64,000 nucleotides of DNA from Leidyana gryllorum EB-2025a. Its lineage: Eukaryota; Apicomplexa. Position 1 is the first letter of the stretch. The number at the start of each line of letters is the position of its first letter. The position numbers and the translations under genes are program-made. The notes beneath the pieces were generated by a model. It ran no database searches. It was not told the origin of the DNA and worked only from the letters and a program-made list of their open reading frames with translations. Shown here in pieces: positions 39,001-46,392 of the stretch. The stretch spans positions 1,302,001 through 1,366,000 of the forward strand of contig JBLWGC010000230.1 in the NCBI GenBank assembly GCA_048772705.1, written 5' to 3'.

Positions 39001-40771
39001 CGCGAGTGACGGGACTGCTCGATCCGTTATATCTGTCGATGATGAAGATTCACCCTGTACAGTCATCGATATCTCAGCCACCCCTCCGGCAACTCCCGCT
39101 TCGCTTCCCGCCAAAGACCATTGCGTGATCGATGTGAACGACTCGCCACCCCGTGCAGGGCGGGAGGACAAATCGTGTGATGATGTGAGGAGTCGAGACA
39201 GCGATGTCGAAATCATCGAATCACCTCGACATGTAGTGAATTATCTGACTGACCGTAACAGAGGTGGCGAACTTTCCTTTCGGACTCCACCAAGCTGCAA
39301 TGTAAATACAATACCTTCCGTTGTACCAGTCCAGACAGCAAAGTCGTGCCCTGTGAGACACGCTCTTTCCCCTGACCTGTCACCAAGTCCGCAGATATCT
39401 CGTCCCGCAGGCGCACCCCCACCGCCCCCTCTCTCTGCGTTGGCACGTCTCCACGTCCCGACGAACGAGCAGACCTCAGCAGTTCTGACCACTCCCCGAC
39501 CAACCGGAACTGATCGTGAATCGACACCCGGAGCCACAGCAGAGTCGCCGAAGATTGTTGGCTTCTCGCCGAAGATTGTTGCCTCATCGCCAAAATCCGC
39601 CGGCTTCTCGCCAAAGATTGTTGCCCCATCGCCAAAATCCGCCGGCTTCTCGCCAAAGATTGTTGCCCCATCGCCAAAATCCGCCGGCTTCTCGCCAAAG
39701 ATTGTTGCCCCATCGCCAAAATCCGCCGGCTTCTCGCCAAAGATTGTTGCCCCATCGCCAAAGGCCATTTGTGTACAGCCGACTTCTCGAGTGACGGAGA
39801 GATCTGAGGATACTGACAGTGTGCGAAGCTCGCCGAACTGTCCGCTCGTGACCCCTCGCCCAGATTCGGTGGAAGGAGTGTCGAGCCCCATATCGCACGA
39901 AGTCGGTCGCATAGTCGCAGAGTTGAGAAGAACGGAAGCCCACTTTAATTATAATGCCGTTCCAAAGTCCGCATTGCATGAATACTATACTGAAACTCCT
40001 ATGTCCACGTTACAATTGGGATTTGAGCCCCGTATTGGGTTACCAGCTGAATGCTTAGATCAGTACATGTGTACCTTGGCGCTATGTTGGGGGTGTTGTC
40101 GCTTCGGCGAGCGATTTGGTTTCTTACTACCGGCTCCAGAGACATCGCGTTCTCATGAGCAGTGCGATGCGAACGCAATATTCGACGGTATCACCCGACT
40201 GTTGCAGTTCCCCGAAGAAATGGAACAGTTATGGGAGATGGTGACAGTACTCGGTTTATTACTCGATGAACCATCTGTTGGAGTCCAAGACGTTGAGAGA
40301 TACGTTGAGAAGTTGCGGGCTACACCGTTGATGGAGATGCTGACTTTCCTTCACTCTGTGGGAGGAGTGAAACCGCGCGAAGTTGTGGCTGCAGCGTTTC
40401 ACAAATCGATTCTAACTACGTCAGAATTGAGTCAGATCCTTCGATTTTGGGATCTGGACTCACGAACTCGCACCTACAAGTCGCTACGGTTGCCATCAAA
40501 TAAGCAATGGTCAGGATCTTCTGCCTCGTCTTCGAGTCGTGCGGGACGAGCAGCTGAAGGCCCTACGCCCCGGCCCAATGCCTTTGATAGGTTGTCAGAA
40601 GGTCAAGAGGTCGGGCCTATGTGGCAGGCAGCCGAGTTGACTGGTGATCCTATCCCACCAAACCGCGTCCTGGGCCGAGCAGACTCGTATGCAGTGATCG
40701 GAGAAAGTGTTGGACACAATGTGAGGCGGTTTCCGAGCAACGTTAGTGAACCTTGGGAAGATCATTTATGA
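1..40771 (+). CDS. Giant modular repeat protein, 5'-open, 13,573 residues visible in two exons
   Basis: Exon 1 runs from before base 1 to 38653; exon 2 is 38703-40771. Bases 1-60 are already open in the same frame as the first ATG (61), so the true start may lie upstream. The frame appears to stop at 38659 (CCC CGT AAG TAA), but GTAAGT at 38654 is a consensus donor, and joining to the AG at 38702 continues in frame for 688 codons. I recognise no enzymatic domain. Residues are counted from the ATG at 61. The first ~3000 residues and islands near 4200-5500, 7200-8000, 8300-9200 and 12,400-12,600 look folded. The rest is Pro, Ser, Gly, Asp or Glu rich and full of in-frame repeats listed separately. 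There is no obvious membrane segment. FG repeats, SUMO-interaction-like motifs and basic patches suggest a nuclear or pore-associated scaffold, which is inference. Coding status is near certain; function is unknown. Confidence 0.93.
2113..2163 (+). other. CPxCGNVM motif, first copy, in the giant protein
   Basis: Around residue 686 the protein reads HICPDCGNVM, a CxxC knuckle followed by Gly-Asn-hydrophobic-Met. A Cys-rich stretch (CVKRCRC and a later DCH) lies about 40 residues upstream and could supply further metal ligands. A second CPxC-GNxM copy occurs near residue 1805. Zinc binding is inference. Confidence 0.4.
5464..5510 (+). other. CPxC-GNLM motif, second copy, in the giant protein
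   Basis: Near residue 1805 the protein reads CARCPTCFGNLM. It matches the first copy (CPDCGNVM) with one inserted residue, and is followed about 45 residues later by ICNCKEN. This suggests a four-cysteine metal site and a common origin of the two N-terminal segments. The match is visible in the translation; homology is inferred. Confidence 0.4.
9442..9612 (+). repeat. 21-bp tandem repeat coding for V-R-P-P-T-Q-N
   Basis: About eight head-to-tail 21-bp units encode the heptapeptide VRPPTQN with variants VRPPMQS, VLPPTQH and VPPPTQN. The period is a multiple of three, so the frame is kept. The product is Pro/Gln-rich and probably disordered. Confidence 0.93.
13279..13368 (+). other. WW-domain-like segment in the giant protein
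   Basis: Residues near 4407-4436 contain YYEPEKKRWFYYSRES followed by RWSTP. This resembles the second half of a WW domain: basic turn, aromatic YY strand, then Trp-x-x-Pro. The canonical first Trp is not evident, so the domain is degenerate or convergent. If real, it would bind proline-rich ligands, which are abundant elsewhere in the same protein. Confidence 0.4.
16087..16470 (+). other. Internal W/Y-rich module, copy A
   Basis: Near residue 5366 the protein reads KRFCEAMLAHVWHWYSEY, followed about 60 residues later by LDAGLLDWYFCFEARYY. Both elements recur in the same order in copy B near residue 7541. The first element also recurs in copy C near 8340, where the second is weaker. The spacing and amphipathic helical look suggest a repeated folded domain. 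No known family is recognised. Confidence 0.6.
17020..17151 (+). repeat. Glu/Asp-rich low-complexity run
   Basis: About 44 codons of almost uninterrupted GAA/GAG with GAC interspersed encode a poly-acidic tract, followed by a Ser/Lys-rich linker. A run this long in a protein that also has basic segments may be a charge-based interaction surface or histone-binding tract, which is inference. Confidence 0.95.
19795..21475 (+). repeat. FG-nucleoporin-like tandem repeat block (SLFGQ/GLFG)
   Basis: About 13 copies of MTGSLFGQ and several GLFGSA motifs are separated by spacers rich in Ser, Thr, Gly and Gln and nearly free of charge. A higher-order unit of 237 bp (79 residues) repeats almost identically; the CAGCAGCCG landmark falls at about 20518, 20755 and 20992. 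FG motifs in such spacers are the hallmark of nuclear-pore FG domains. The high nucleotide identity of the central units indicates recent expansion or homogenisation. Nuclear-pore function is inference. Confidence 0.85.
21765..21837 (+). repeat. SSIFAP / SIFGG short repeats
   Basis: Three or four copies of an 18-bp unit encode SSIFAP, ending in SIFGG and SIFGS. They directly extend the FG-rich block and precede a folded-looking segment with CTCRVRW and CEHRWYEEL. Confidence 0.9.
22660..23190 (+). other. Internal W/Y-rich module, copy B
   Basis: Near residue 7541 the protein reads KATTARILIHALWTCYQWYE, then about 120 residues later HDAGLAEWWFAFEDL. It aligns with copy A in both elements and in order, with a longer insert between them. 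It lies directly after the FG-rich block. Confidence 0.6.
24625..24714 (+). repeat. 15-bp KPTDA tandem repeat
   Basis: Five perfect 15-bp units encode KPTDA and a sixth reads KPTEE. They sit in a lysine-rich linker (KGKGKSKGKKQRG just upstream) that could act as a nuclear localisation signal. Confidence 0.95.
25010..25480 (+). other. Internal W/Y-rich module, copy C
   Basis: Near residue 8340 the protein reads KRLAECLLRQLWAWYRYFE, matching copies A and B at the Arg/Leu and W-x-W-Y positions. It is followed by a Trp-rich segment (LNWFQCATLRFAYWQ). A more diverged relative may lie near 26630-26690 (CLLRIMYIVRGFAQYRYERY). Confidence 0.55.
28135..28276 (+). repeat. 54-bp tandem repeat coding for DVIVLPPPPPAPVSVGST
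   Basis: Nearly three units start at 28135, 28189 and 28243. Each joins a hydrophobic DVIVL/DVIEL core to a polyproline run. The core resembles a SUMO-interaction motif without the acidic flank, and the polyproline could bind SH3, WW or profilin-type partners; both are inference. Confidence 0.92.
31850..32480 (+). other. Pro/Tyr/Met/His-rich prion-like low-complexity segment
   Basis: Residues of roughly 10,600-10,800 are dominated by Pro, Tyr, Gly, Met, His and Asn (for example GPRPPMNYHPMPHPSYPY) with very few charged residues. The composition resembles phase-separating prion-like domains. It lies between acidic Ser-rich regions. Confidence 0.7.
32851..32889 (+). repeat. Short TQTR/TQ repeat
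   Basis: A CGGACTCAGACT / CAGACT microsatellite-like run encodes alternating Thr-Gln and Thr-Arg. It sits just upstream of an ENVFVG segment resembling the seed of the array at 36131. Confidence 0.9.
33016..33240 (+). repeat. 27-bp SESEGQAD tandem repeat
   Basis: Eight or nine imperfect 27-bp units encode S-E-S-E-G-Q-A-D-x. They follow the acidic SUMO-interaction-like motif TIVVDESDEE at about 32963. The Ser-Glu pattern is compatible with casein-kinase-2 phosphorylation, which is inference. Confidence 0.92.
35035..35960 (+). repeat. SPD-type array with 138-bp higher-order repeat
   Basis: The whole block is built from units of about 8-10 residues of the type S-P-D-x-Y-x-T-R-x-G/D. Between 35221 and 35772 four nearly identical 138-bp (46-residue) units start at 35221, 35359, 35497 and 35635, showing a two-level history of amplification. 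Ser-Pro occurs in nearly every unit, giving dozens of potential proline-directed phosphorylation sites. Confidence 0.95.
36131..37200 (+). repeat. VGRDGD array with nested 63-bp and 204-bp periods
   Basis: The basic unit is 63 bp (21 residues, starting VGRDGDVLMVKDRE). It is nested in a 204-bp unit that adds a VDSPALALTPPLDEDDENVF spacer. The GTCGACTCGCC landmark recurs at 36355, 36559, 36763 and 37030; the last interval is 204 plus one 63-bp unit. Near-perfect DNA identity indicates recent unequal exchange. Confidence 0.95.
38374..38520 (+). repeat. EESPP repeats at the end of exon 1
   Basis: About five degenerate units of the type F-Y-E-E-S-P-P-Q-D occur just before the exon 1 donor. The D/E-S-P-P theme continues in exon 2 (VFVDSPP, VESP, NDSPP), supporting the inferred splice that joins the two exons. 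Confidence 0.85.
38900..39235 (+). other. Cluster of SUMO-interaction-like motifs in exon 2
   Basis: Exon 2 encodes AVISVGTP, AVISVESP, SVISVDDEDSP, TVIDIS, CVIDVNDSP and VEIIESP within about 110 residues. Each is a V-I-x-V/I or V-x-I-I core, most followed by Asp, Glu or Ser. This matches the hydrophobic-core-plus-acidic-flank pattern known for SUMO-interaction motifs. Binding is not demonstrated by sequence. Confidence 0.5.
39547..39765 (+). repeat. 42-bp SPKIVAPSPKSAGF tandem repeat
   Basis: About five 42-bp units in exon 2 encode alternating SPKI and SPKS. Ser-Pro-Lys motifs of this type are seen in histone-H1-like DNA-binding tails and as proline-directed kinase sites. The C-terminal ~250 residues after the array look folded and helical. 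Confidence 0.95.
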
Positions 40772-40795
40772 ATGGGAATTTAGACCGGAAAAGTT

Positions 40796-41738
40796 ATGAG
40801 AATTTGGTTGCTGCACCTGTATCCCCTGCTTGCCTTGGGCGCGGGGGGCAGTGCAAGCCACAATGCCGTTAGTATTAGACTGGCGAGCTATAACAATGAA
40901 GACGTCACCGCCAACATAAAAGCTTTAGCTGCCCTGGGTCGAGGTGTTAACAACTTTGAGTTGGTACATTTGACTCCGACACCAACCTCAGCTTTGTCCA
41001 CCTATGTGACCCACTTTACTCCATCAGAAAAAGAGGACCTGCACGGATGGTTGTACAGCCGCTATAGGAACATTAGTGCCATTTTGCCAATCCGATCTTT
41101 GATATTCAGTGACCCCATGGACACCGCTCTGGATCTGTGTGGTTCACTGAGTCGGCAAGGCTTAGACAGCTTGAACTTTGTTATCGATGACTTGAGTTTT
41201 GAGTTGAAACATTTGACACGAGGTGACATCAGATGGCTGATCCCTTTCCTGGCCACCTGTCATACTGAAGTTCCTACCTTGAGCTTGACGCTCCCGCCCA
41301 AACTTTTGACCCCAACTACCCGAGAGGGGAACAGCTTCTTTCCTGTGTTCAGAGCAGTCAATACATTGGTGCATAAGGTGTATCTTCAGTATTTTGGACA
41401 GGTAGGTGGTGCAAGGGATAAAAGCAGAATTACTACTATGGCAGACAGAAAGTTTGTACAACAACATGACTGAGATATTTGCCAGACCCGATACTGGCTG
41501 GGACGCGATCGTGCAAAGAACATTCCCTTGGTTCAAAGGAGGTGCTAGGCGTTTGGTGGTATCAAAATCCTTGGAAACTGGCAGCGACGGATTTGTTGCT
41601 GCAAAACAGTTGAAGGCTATTCTTTGTTCTGCCACACAGGAGTTCGGATATTCGGGCGACGTGAGTGTGGACTACATCGCTCCTTTGAAGAAAACAGCAC
41701 AACAAATTGAGGTTCTAGCTGGTCCATGCCATAAATGA
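40796..41738 (+). CDS. Secretory-pathway protein of unknown function
   Basis: Exons are 40796-41401 and 41445-41738; the 43-nt GTAGGT...GCAG intron restores an open frame. The 299-residue product begins with a typical signal peptide or anchor (MRIWLLHLYPLLALGAG). It has candidate N-glycosylation sites (RNIS, NNMT) and no second obvious membrane span. No family is recognised. The ATG lies 24 nt after the stop of the giant gene, with TTTAG just upstream. The stop codon (TGA 41736-41738) overlaps the next gene's ATG. Confidence 0.82.
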
Positions 41739-42106
41739 GCTGGAAACAAGCCGCTTGGATTGGAGCCGCTGCGGGCACAATTATCGCAGCCTTCGCTGCC
41801 TATGACAAGGTGGACCGCGACAAACGTCTGGCTGACGAGTTGGAGGTGGCCAAACGGCCGAAACCTGGTCAGCGCTATGGTCAATTCGAATGCCCTAACT
41901 GCCACCACCAGTGGGATTCGGCATTCGCTTGGGTTGGGGAACGTCAAGCTTGCAAAAAGTGCTCCACTTGGGCCGTACCATACAGCCTAGAGAACTTGGA
42001 GGGTCGAGTCCTCGCCAATCTTCGCATCAAGCATTCCCATCACCCAGAACGATGTACCCGTTGTATCAAGTATCAGACGAACTGTGCAATGGAGCACCGT
42101 GACTAG
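41735..42106 (+). CDS. 3CxxC-type zinc-finger protein with N-terminal hydrophobic anchor
   Basis: This single exon encodes 123 residues. Residues 7-23 are hydrophobic (WIGAAAGTIIAAFAAY), a likely signal anchor. The rest matches the zf-3CxxC pattern known from ZAR1 and RTP proteins: GQFECPNC, then W-D-S-A-F-A-W, CKKC, PYSLENLEG, and CTRC with a final Cys. In that family the fold binds zinc and acts in RNA binding or receptor trafficking; which applies here is unknown. The start codon overlaps the previous gene's stop as ATGA. The stop (42104-42106) overlaps the convergent ESF1 stop. Confidence 0.78.
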   Translation: MSWKQAAWIGAAAGTIIAAFAAYDKVDRDKRLADELEVAKRPKPGQRYGQFECPNCHHQWDSAFAWVGERQACKKCSTWAVPYSLENLEGRVLANLRIKHSHHPERCTRCIKYQTNCAMEHRD

Positions 42107-43918
42107 AATGATTTGCCACGCAATGCAGCGAAGCGAGGATCTGTTCGAATAATCTCAGCAGCTGCTGGTCCCTCATCCACCGCATTCTTTTTCCCGCCCT
42201 TTTTCTTCTTGCTAATAGGCAATTGCTTCTTGCCTCGCCGACGCCGCCGACTTGTGCCGTCTTCGTCTGACGACGAAGAGGGCGACATGACGTCCATCAA
42301 ACTTCCTGCTTTCCCGACGATCTTTTCGTCCGTCTCCCCATCCGATGGTAACCCAGTGGCTTCTTCGTCATCACTCTCTTTGCCGATCAATGGGAACTGT
42401 AAAAGCAATGAAACAAAACCGAAACCAAAATGTCTCTCACCTCTTTCGTCTTGCGCTTCTTCGGAGGCGCCGCGGATGGCGCCGTCTGTTGCTCACTCGC
42501 GGCCGAAACGAAGAAGTCATCGTCGTCTCCCGCCGCCGTTTCGTCAGTGGCTGCAGCAGCCGCGTCGCCGAGGAGGGCTTTTCTGAAAGTGTCTACATCC
42601 TCCGGATCTTCTCCGTCATCTTCATCAGCTGAAGACGCCAGGTACTCTTTCAGATCCATACGAGCCAATTCGTCTGCGCTGAATTTCTTTCGTAACAGCT
42701 TGATGCGCTTGGCGGGTGTCTCGTCCCAGTTGAGCTTGGCTCGGCTGTGTTTGAGAGCTGTCGAAAACGCCGACGGCGGACTATACTTCTCCGATACAGT
42801 CTCGGACTCGTCCTTTGCTGCGTACGGAGGCACAATGTCATCCGGAACGAAGCGAAGATCGAGACCGTCAACGCAAAAGTCTGCATCCATTCCATCGAGC
42901 TGTTCATACAGCTTATCTCCCACTTCCACGGAGGAGCACTCTACGATTGCATAGTGATATTGCGCCCTCTCCTTTTGGTACTTTCGAATTGCCAAAGCCG
43001 TCACGGCATCGACCTCCCCGTCGTTCTCGTCGTTCTGACGTCGCGCCTTCTCTGACAACTCCAGAGCCTCCAACCGAGGACCCTCCCGCTTCTCCTGTTC
43101 CATTCGCTTCATTCCGAACTCAGAAGGATATATAGAAACTTTGAGAATGTCACTCGCCATATCCGATAGCGCTGACCGGCACATCACCAACAAATCTGTT
43201 GCACATAGATTATCCCAATCCAATCCCAATATGGCCACTCGTCGACTGGGCTCTCCCCTCGGGGCAGCCGCCTCCTCGTTGGTCCACACCTCCTCGCCTA
43301 ACTGGTCCACCAGCGCCTCATTCTCGTCGTCAGAGGAGTCATCGTCTGACGACGAGCTTTGAGACGAGGCATCAGCATATGAGGCCCCGCCTTTGCTTTT
43401 GTCCTTCCCCGGCCGTCTCTCAGCGTCAGAAGAAGAGTCCTCGTCCTCCTCAGAGGAAGAAGTTGCGCTCGCGTCCCAATGGAACTTCTCATCCTCGCTG
43501 GCCGAGTCGGTGAACGGCTTGGAGGAGGGGATGTCTTTCGCGAGGGTTTCGGAGACCTTTCGCTTCTTCCGCTTGCCGGTGTCCAAGACGAGGTGGCGGC
43601 GAGGGTCGAGGGTCTCGTTTGAAACATCGATCACTCCTCTTCCCGTCACATCGCGCTTCAGGGTTCTGGTGAAACGAGCATCCTCGAAAAGCCTGAAAAT
43701 CTGATTTAGAAACAATCACATCCTGAACCAACTCACGGTGCGAATCTTTCGTCTAAGACTGTCTTGGAATCCTTCTGATTCGGCTTTCTGAACGCGAGGT
43801 CGCGCTTGACCCTCTTGAAGCGGCCATCGACCATTGGCCCTGCTTTCTGAAAAAAAATTGATGGGGGGCGACTATGATTCTGAGCCTCGCGACCCCCAAA
43901 ACCCCTTCCTATGGCCAT
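42103..43918 (-). CDS. ESF1: ESF1-like pre-rRNA processing factor
   Basis: Minus-strand exons 43737-43918, 42441-43692 and 42103-42396, with two 44-nt introns, give 575 residues. N-terminal DGRF, LDERF and DARF motifs match the start of ESF1, which acts in nucleolar 18S rRNA maturation. An acidic Ser-rich region is followed by the conserved core (RRVAILGLDWDNL, VSIYPSEFG, YHYAIVECSS, DGLDLRFVPDD, LNWDETPAKR). A C-terminal lysine-rich tail ends in TDPRFAAL. The usual NUC153 extension after DPRFxAL is missing because the stop follows six residues later, where the convergent gene ends. A TTTTTTCAG inside the first exon might indicate an alternative short intron or trans-splice site. Confidence 0.88.
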
Positions 43919-43983
43919 TCTATCGTGTTGTCACCGACGGATCGTAAGCGGCAAGGTGCCTATGTATGTGGATTTTGAATTAG
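43919..43983. promoter_or_regulatory. Divergent ESF1 / PP2C intergenic region
   Basis: At most about 65 bp separate the ESF1 start (minus) from the first clear PP2C codons (plus), so the two genes must share regulatory DNA. A TTAG acceptor at 43980-43983 fits either a cis-intron or a spliced-leader acceptor for the PP2C mRNA. No TATA box is evident. Confidence 0.4.
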
Positions 43984-45268
43984 CCGACGCACCAAGCGAT
44001 TGAGAGTTGATCGACCAGCTTCGCTCCTGCTCAAGGATCAACCGCTCGGCCCATGTTATCACTCCTTGCTGTCCCGTCATGCGTTTCCAAATGGAGAAGT
44101 CTCGATATATACAGACATTGGCGGGCGCAAAGCTCAAGAAGATCGATTCACCTTTAATCCTACTCTAGGAGGACGGGAGGACTGCTCGCTCCTCGGTGTG
44201 TTCGATGGTACAGTGGGTGATTTCGCCTCTGAACATGTCAAATCTTTTGTCGTCCCGCATTTGCTGGCCGCCCCTTCGTGGGCAAAAGTCATTGCGCTTC
44301 TCGATGAACCCCGCCATGCTACTCCCGCAACCGTTCCGACACCGTCCGATAACACAGCGACCGGTGCCGAGGAGCAATTTGAAGAATTTAAACTCTTCCC
44401 TGCGCTCGCGGATGCTGTAGATGAGATGTACTTAGGGGCAGACTCCGAACTAGTTTCGGCGTGCGCCGCCAATCGGCAGCACTATGCTTCGTCTACCGCA
44501 GTGGTGGCAGTAATCGCTTCGAATTGCTGTGCCGTTGGACACTTGGTAACCATGGAAACCCACTATCTCTTGGTAGACCTGTACGTACACAGGGTGACAG
44601 TCGTGCTGCGTTGGGGCACTTTGGTCAGAATGAGGTGTTCGGCAATTTCATCACAGACGATCATAAGCCAAATCAATTCTATGAACGTACCCGTATTCGG
44701 GTAAGACATCCACATGCTTATGCGGAGACACGTGTTTTCATAGCATTCTGGTGGATCGGTGGAGTACCTTCACAATCACAACAACAAACCGTTCATCCGC
44801 GGAGGTGATTTTGCACTACGCAAAGCCCGTGGGGAACAGCCCATGCAACTACAATACAGCCGTGCATTCGGTGGCAAAGATCTGAAAACATTTGGATTGT
44901 CTAACGAACCTGATATCATTTGCTTCCGCATTGAACCCTTTCATTGCTGTTTAATCTTGGCCTCTGATGGCCTTTGGGACGTACTGGACGCGCCTACAGC
45001 CGTCCGGCTGGCTTTATCCGCCCGGCTTGCTGGTTAGTTCATGCTTCTTGCCTTTGTGTTGTGCAAACGAACGTGTGATTTGCCAGGACGGGACCCGGCC
45101 CGCGAAGTGGTGGAAACGGTCATCAATCATCAATCGTCTAGAAGACAGACGGCTGATAATGTGACTGCATTGGTGCATTTCTTTAATACAGTGGAAAATG
45201 CGAATGTTGAGCAAGACCCAGCTCTCCGACAGTTGTACAGTGGTGTTTTGAACGAGGGTGGTGTGTAG
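43984..45268 (+). CDS. PP2C/PPM-family protein phosphatase
   Basis: Exons are about 43984-44545, 44593-44700, 44744-45032 and 45087-45268. The catalytic motifs appear in family order: GGRKAQEDRF (metal Asp), VFDGTVGDFASEHV, GDSRAALG, DHKP with E-x-x-R-I, SRAFGGKDLK, ASDGLWDVL, and ADNVTALVHF. PPM phosphatases are Mg/Mn-dependent Ser/Thr phosphatases. The usual DGHGG is replaced by DGTVGD. No in-frame ATG precedes the first motif. A first exon must be spliced or trans-spliced on; ATG 43911 with a GTGTTG donor would fit the phase but is weak. The stop lies 28 bp from the convergent gene. Confidence 0.88.
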
Positions 45269-45296
45269 CACTACAAGGATATAGATAGAAAAGGAG

Positions 45297-46355
45297 TTAC
45301 TCTCCTTCTTCGTCCTCGAAGTCGTAGTCGTCGTCATCGTCTTCCTCTCCCGCGTCATGCGTGACAAACAAACCACTGAATAGGAGGAGAAGGTATACAT
45401 TCTGCCACTACAGGATGTCTTTGACTTACCCGAACGCTGTTTCTGTAACTTCCGCTGTAGCTGTGTGAGGCTTGCCCTGGCCACCTGTCTTGCTCTGCGT
45501 CCTCTCTTCTTTCTCCAGGGTGAGTGTGCGGACGACTTTTTCCGAAGGCAAGAAACCAGCTTTGAGCGCGTACGCATGGATGGTGTACTGGCCCGGGGCA
45601 GAGAGAGGCGGTGGCTGTCTCCGGTTGTACTGTGAAGATAGGATTTGCACCGAGAGAGTGATATTGTCCAATGTGTCTTACCCGACGCATCTGACCTTCG
45701 CCAATGGCGAAGCATATCTCCGCATCCGGTGTCTCGCACGTGAGCACCAGATCGTAGGCGGTTCCATAGCCCTCTTGCACGAGCGATGAGACTTGTGGTG
45801 GGGCGCCTGCAAGGGAGACACAATGATATATAGACTTGGAAGGGTAGAGTAGCTCACATCGGACGCGTCCGTCACTGTGCCCACTGGTACAGAGAGTCGA
45901 CAGGAGCATTTTCTCTTGATCCGGGCAGGGGAAGACATAGCCAGGTACACAGAGAGCGTCCGCCCCGGACGGATCATTGTACTCCGGAGGAGGACGTGTG
46001 AAGGCACCGAGCCGTCGGGCCAGACCCTGAAGAGTGCCGACTCTCAATCCCTCTGAAGAGACGTGACACTTTGGTCGCGGGCGGGTGGAGTGGTCTCACC
46101 TGTGATTTCTATCGTCTTCTGTTTCTCCAGACACGACTTATATATCGGCTCGAGGAGGTCTCGGGTCTCGAGTAGCTTACCGAGGAACTCATGGTGTGTT
46201 TCCAGATTGATGTCCTCAGTGTCCAGCAGTCGATTCACAGCACTGGCAAGACGGGCTGGTGAGGCATCATCTTGCGGAGAAGACTTTGGGAGTGACTGGC
46301 GTTGGGTTTGCCACGTATCCTTCACCCTCTCAAGTATACTGCCCAACTCCTCCAT
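45297..46355 (-). CDS. Unknown protein with Fn3-associated / CHB_HEX_C-like domain
   Basis: Minus-strand exons 46100-46355, 45858-46052, 45682-45806, 45430-45629 and 45297-45375 encode 284 residues; all four introns are GT-AG and 47-54 nt. The N-terminal ~85 residues are helical and probably coiled coil. The middle begins APPQVSSL, with DLVLTCETPDAEICFAIG, then GQYTIHAYALKAGFLPSEKV. This is the pattern of the chitobiase C-terminal-like / Fn3-associated domain, in which T-P-x-A-x-I-x-[YF] and the I-x-A-x-A-x-K-x-G strand are conserved. A highly acidic tail ends in DDDDDYDFEDEEGE. There is no signal peptide. Function is unknown. Confidence 0.75.
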
Positions 46356-46392
46356 TCCATTTTGACTCTACAATCAATTTCTTTTTGTTAGG
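46356..46392. promoter_or_regulatory. 37-bp bidirectional promoter / acceptor region
   Basis: Only 37 bp separate two divergent start codons (46355 minus, 46393 plus). On the plus strand CAATTTCTTTTTGTTAG lies directly before GATG, a strong polypyrimidine-AG that could serve as a trans-splice acceptor. Confidence 0.4.
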
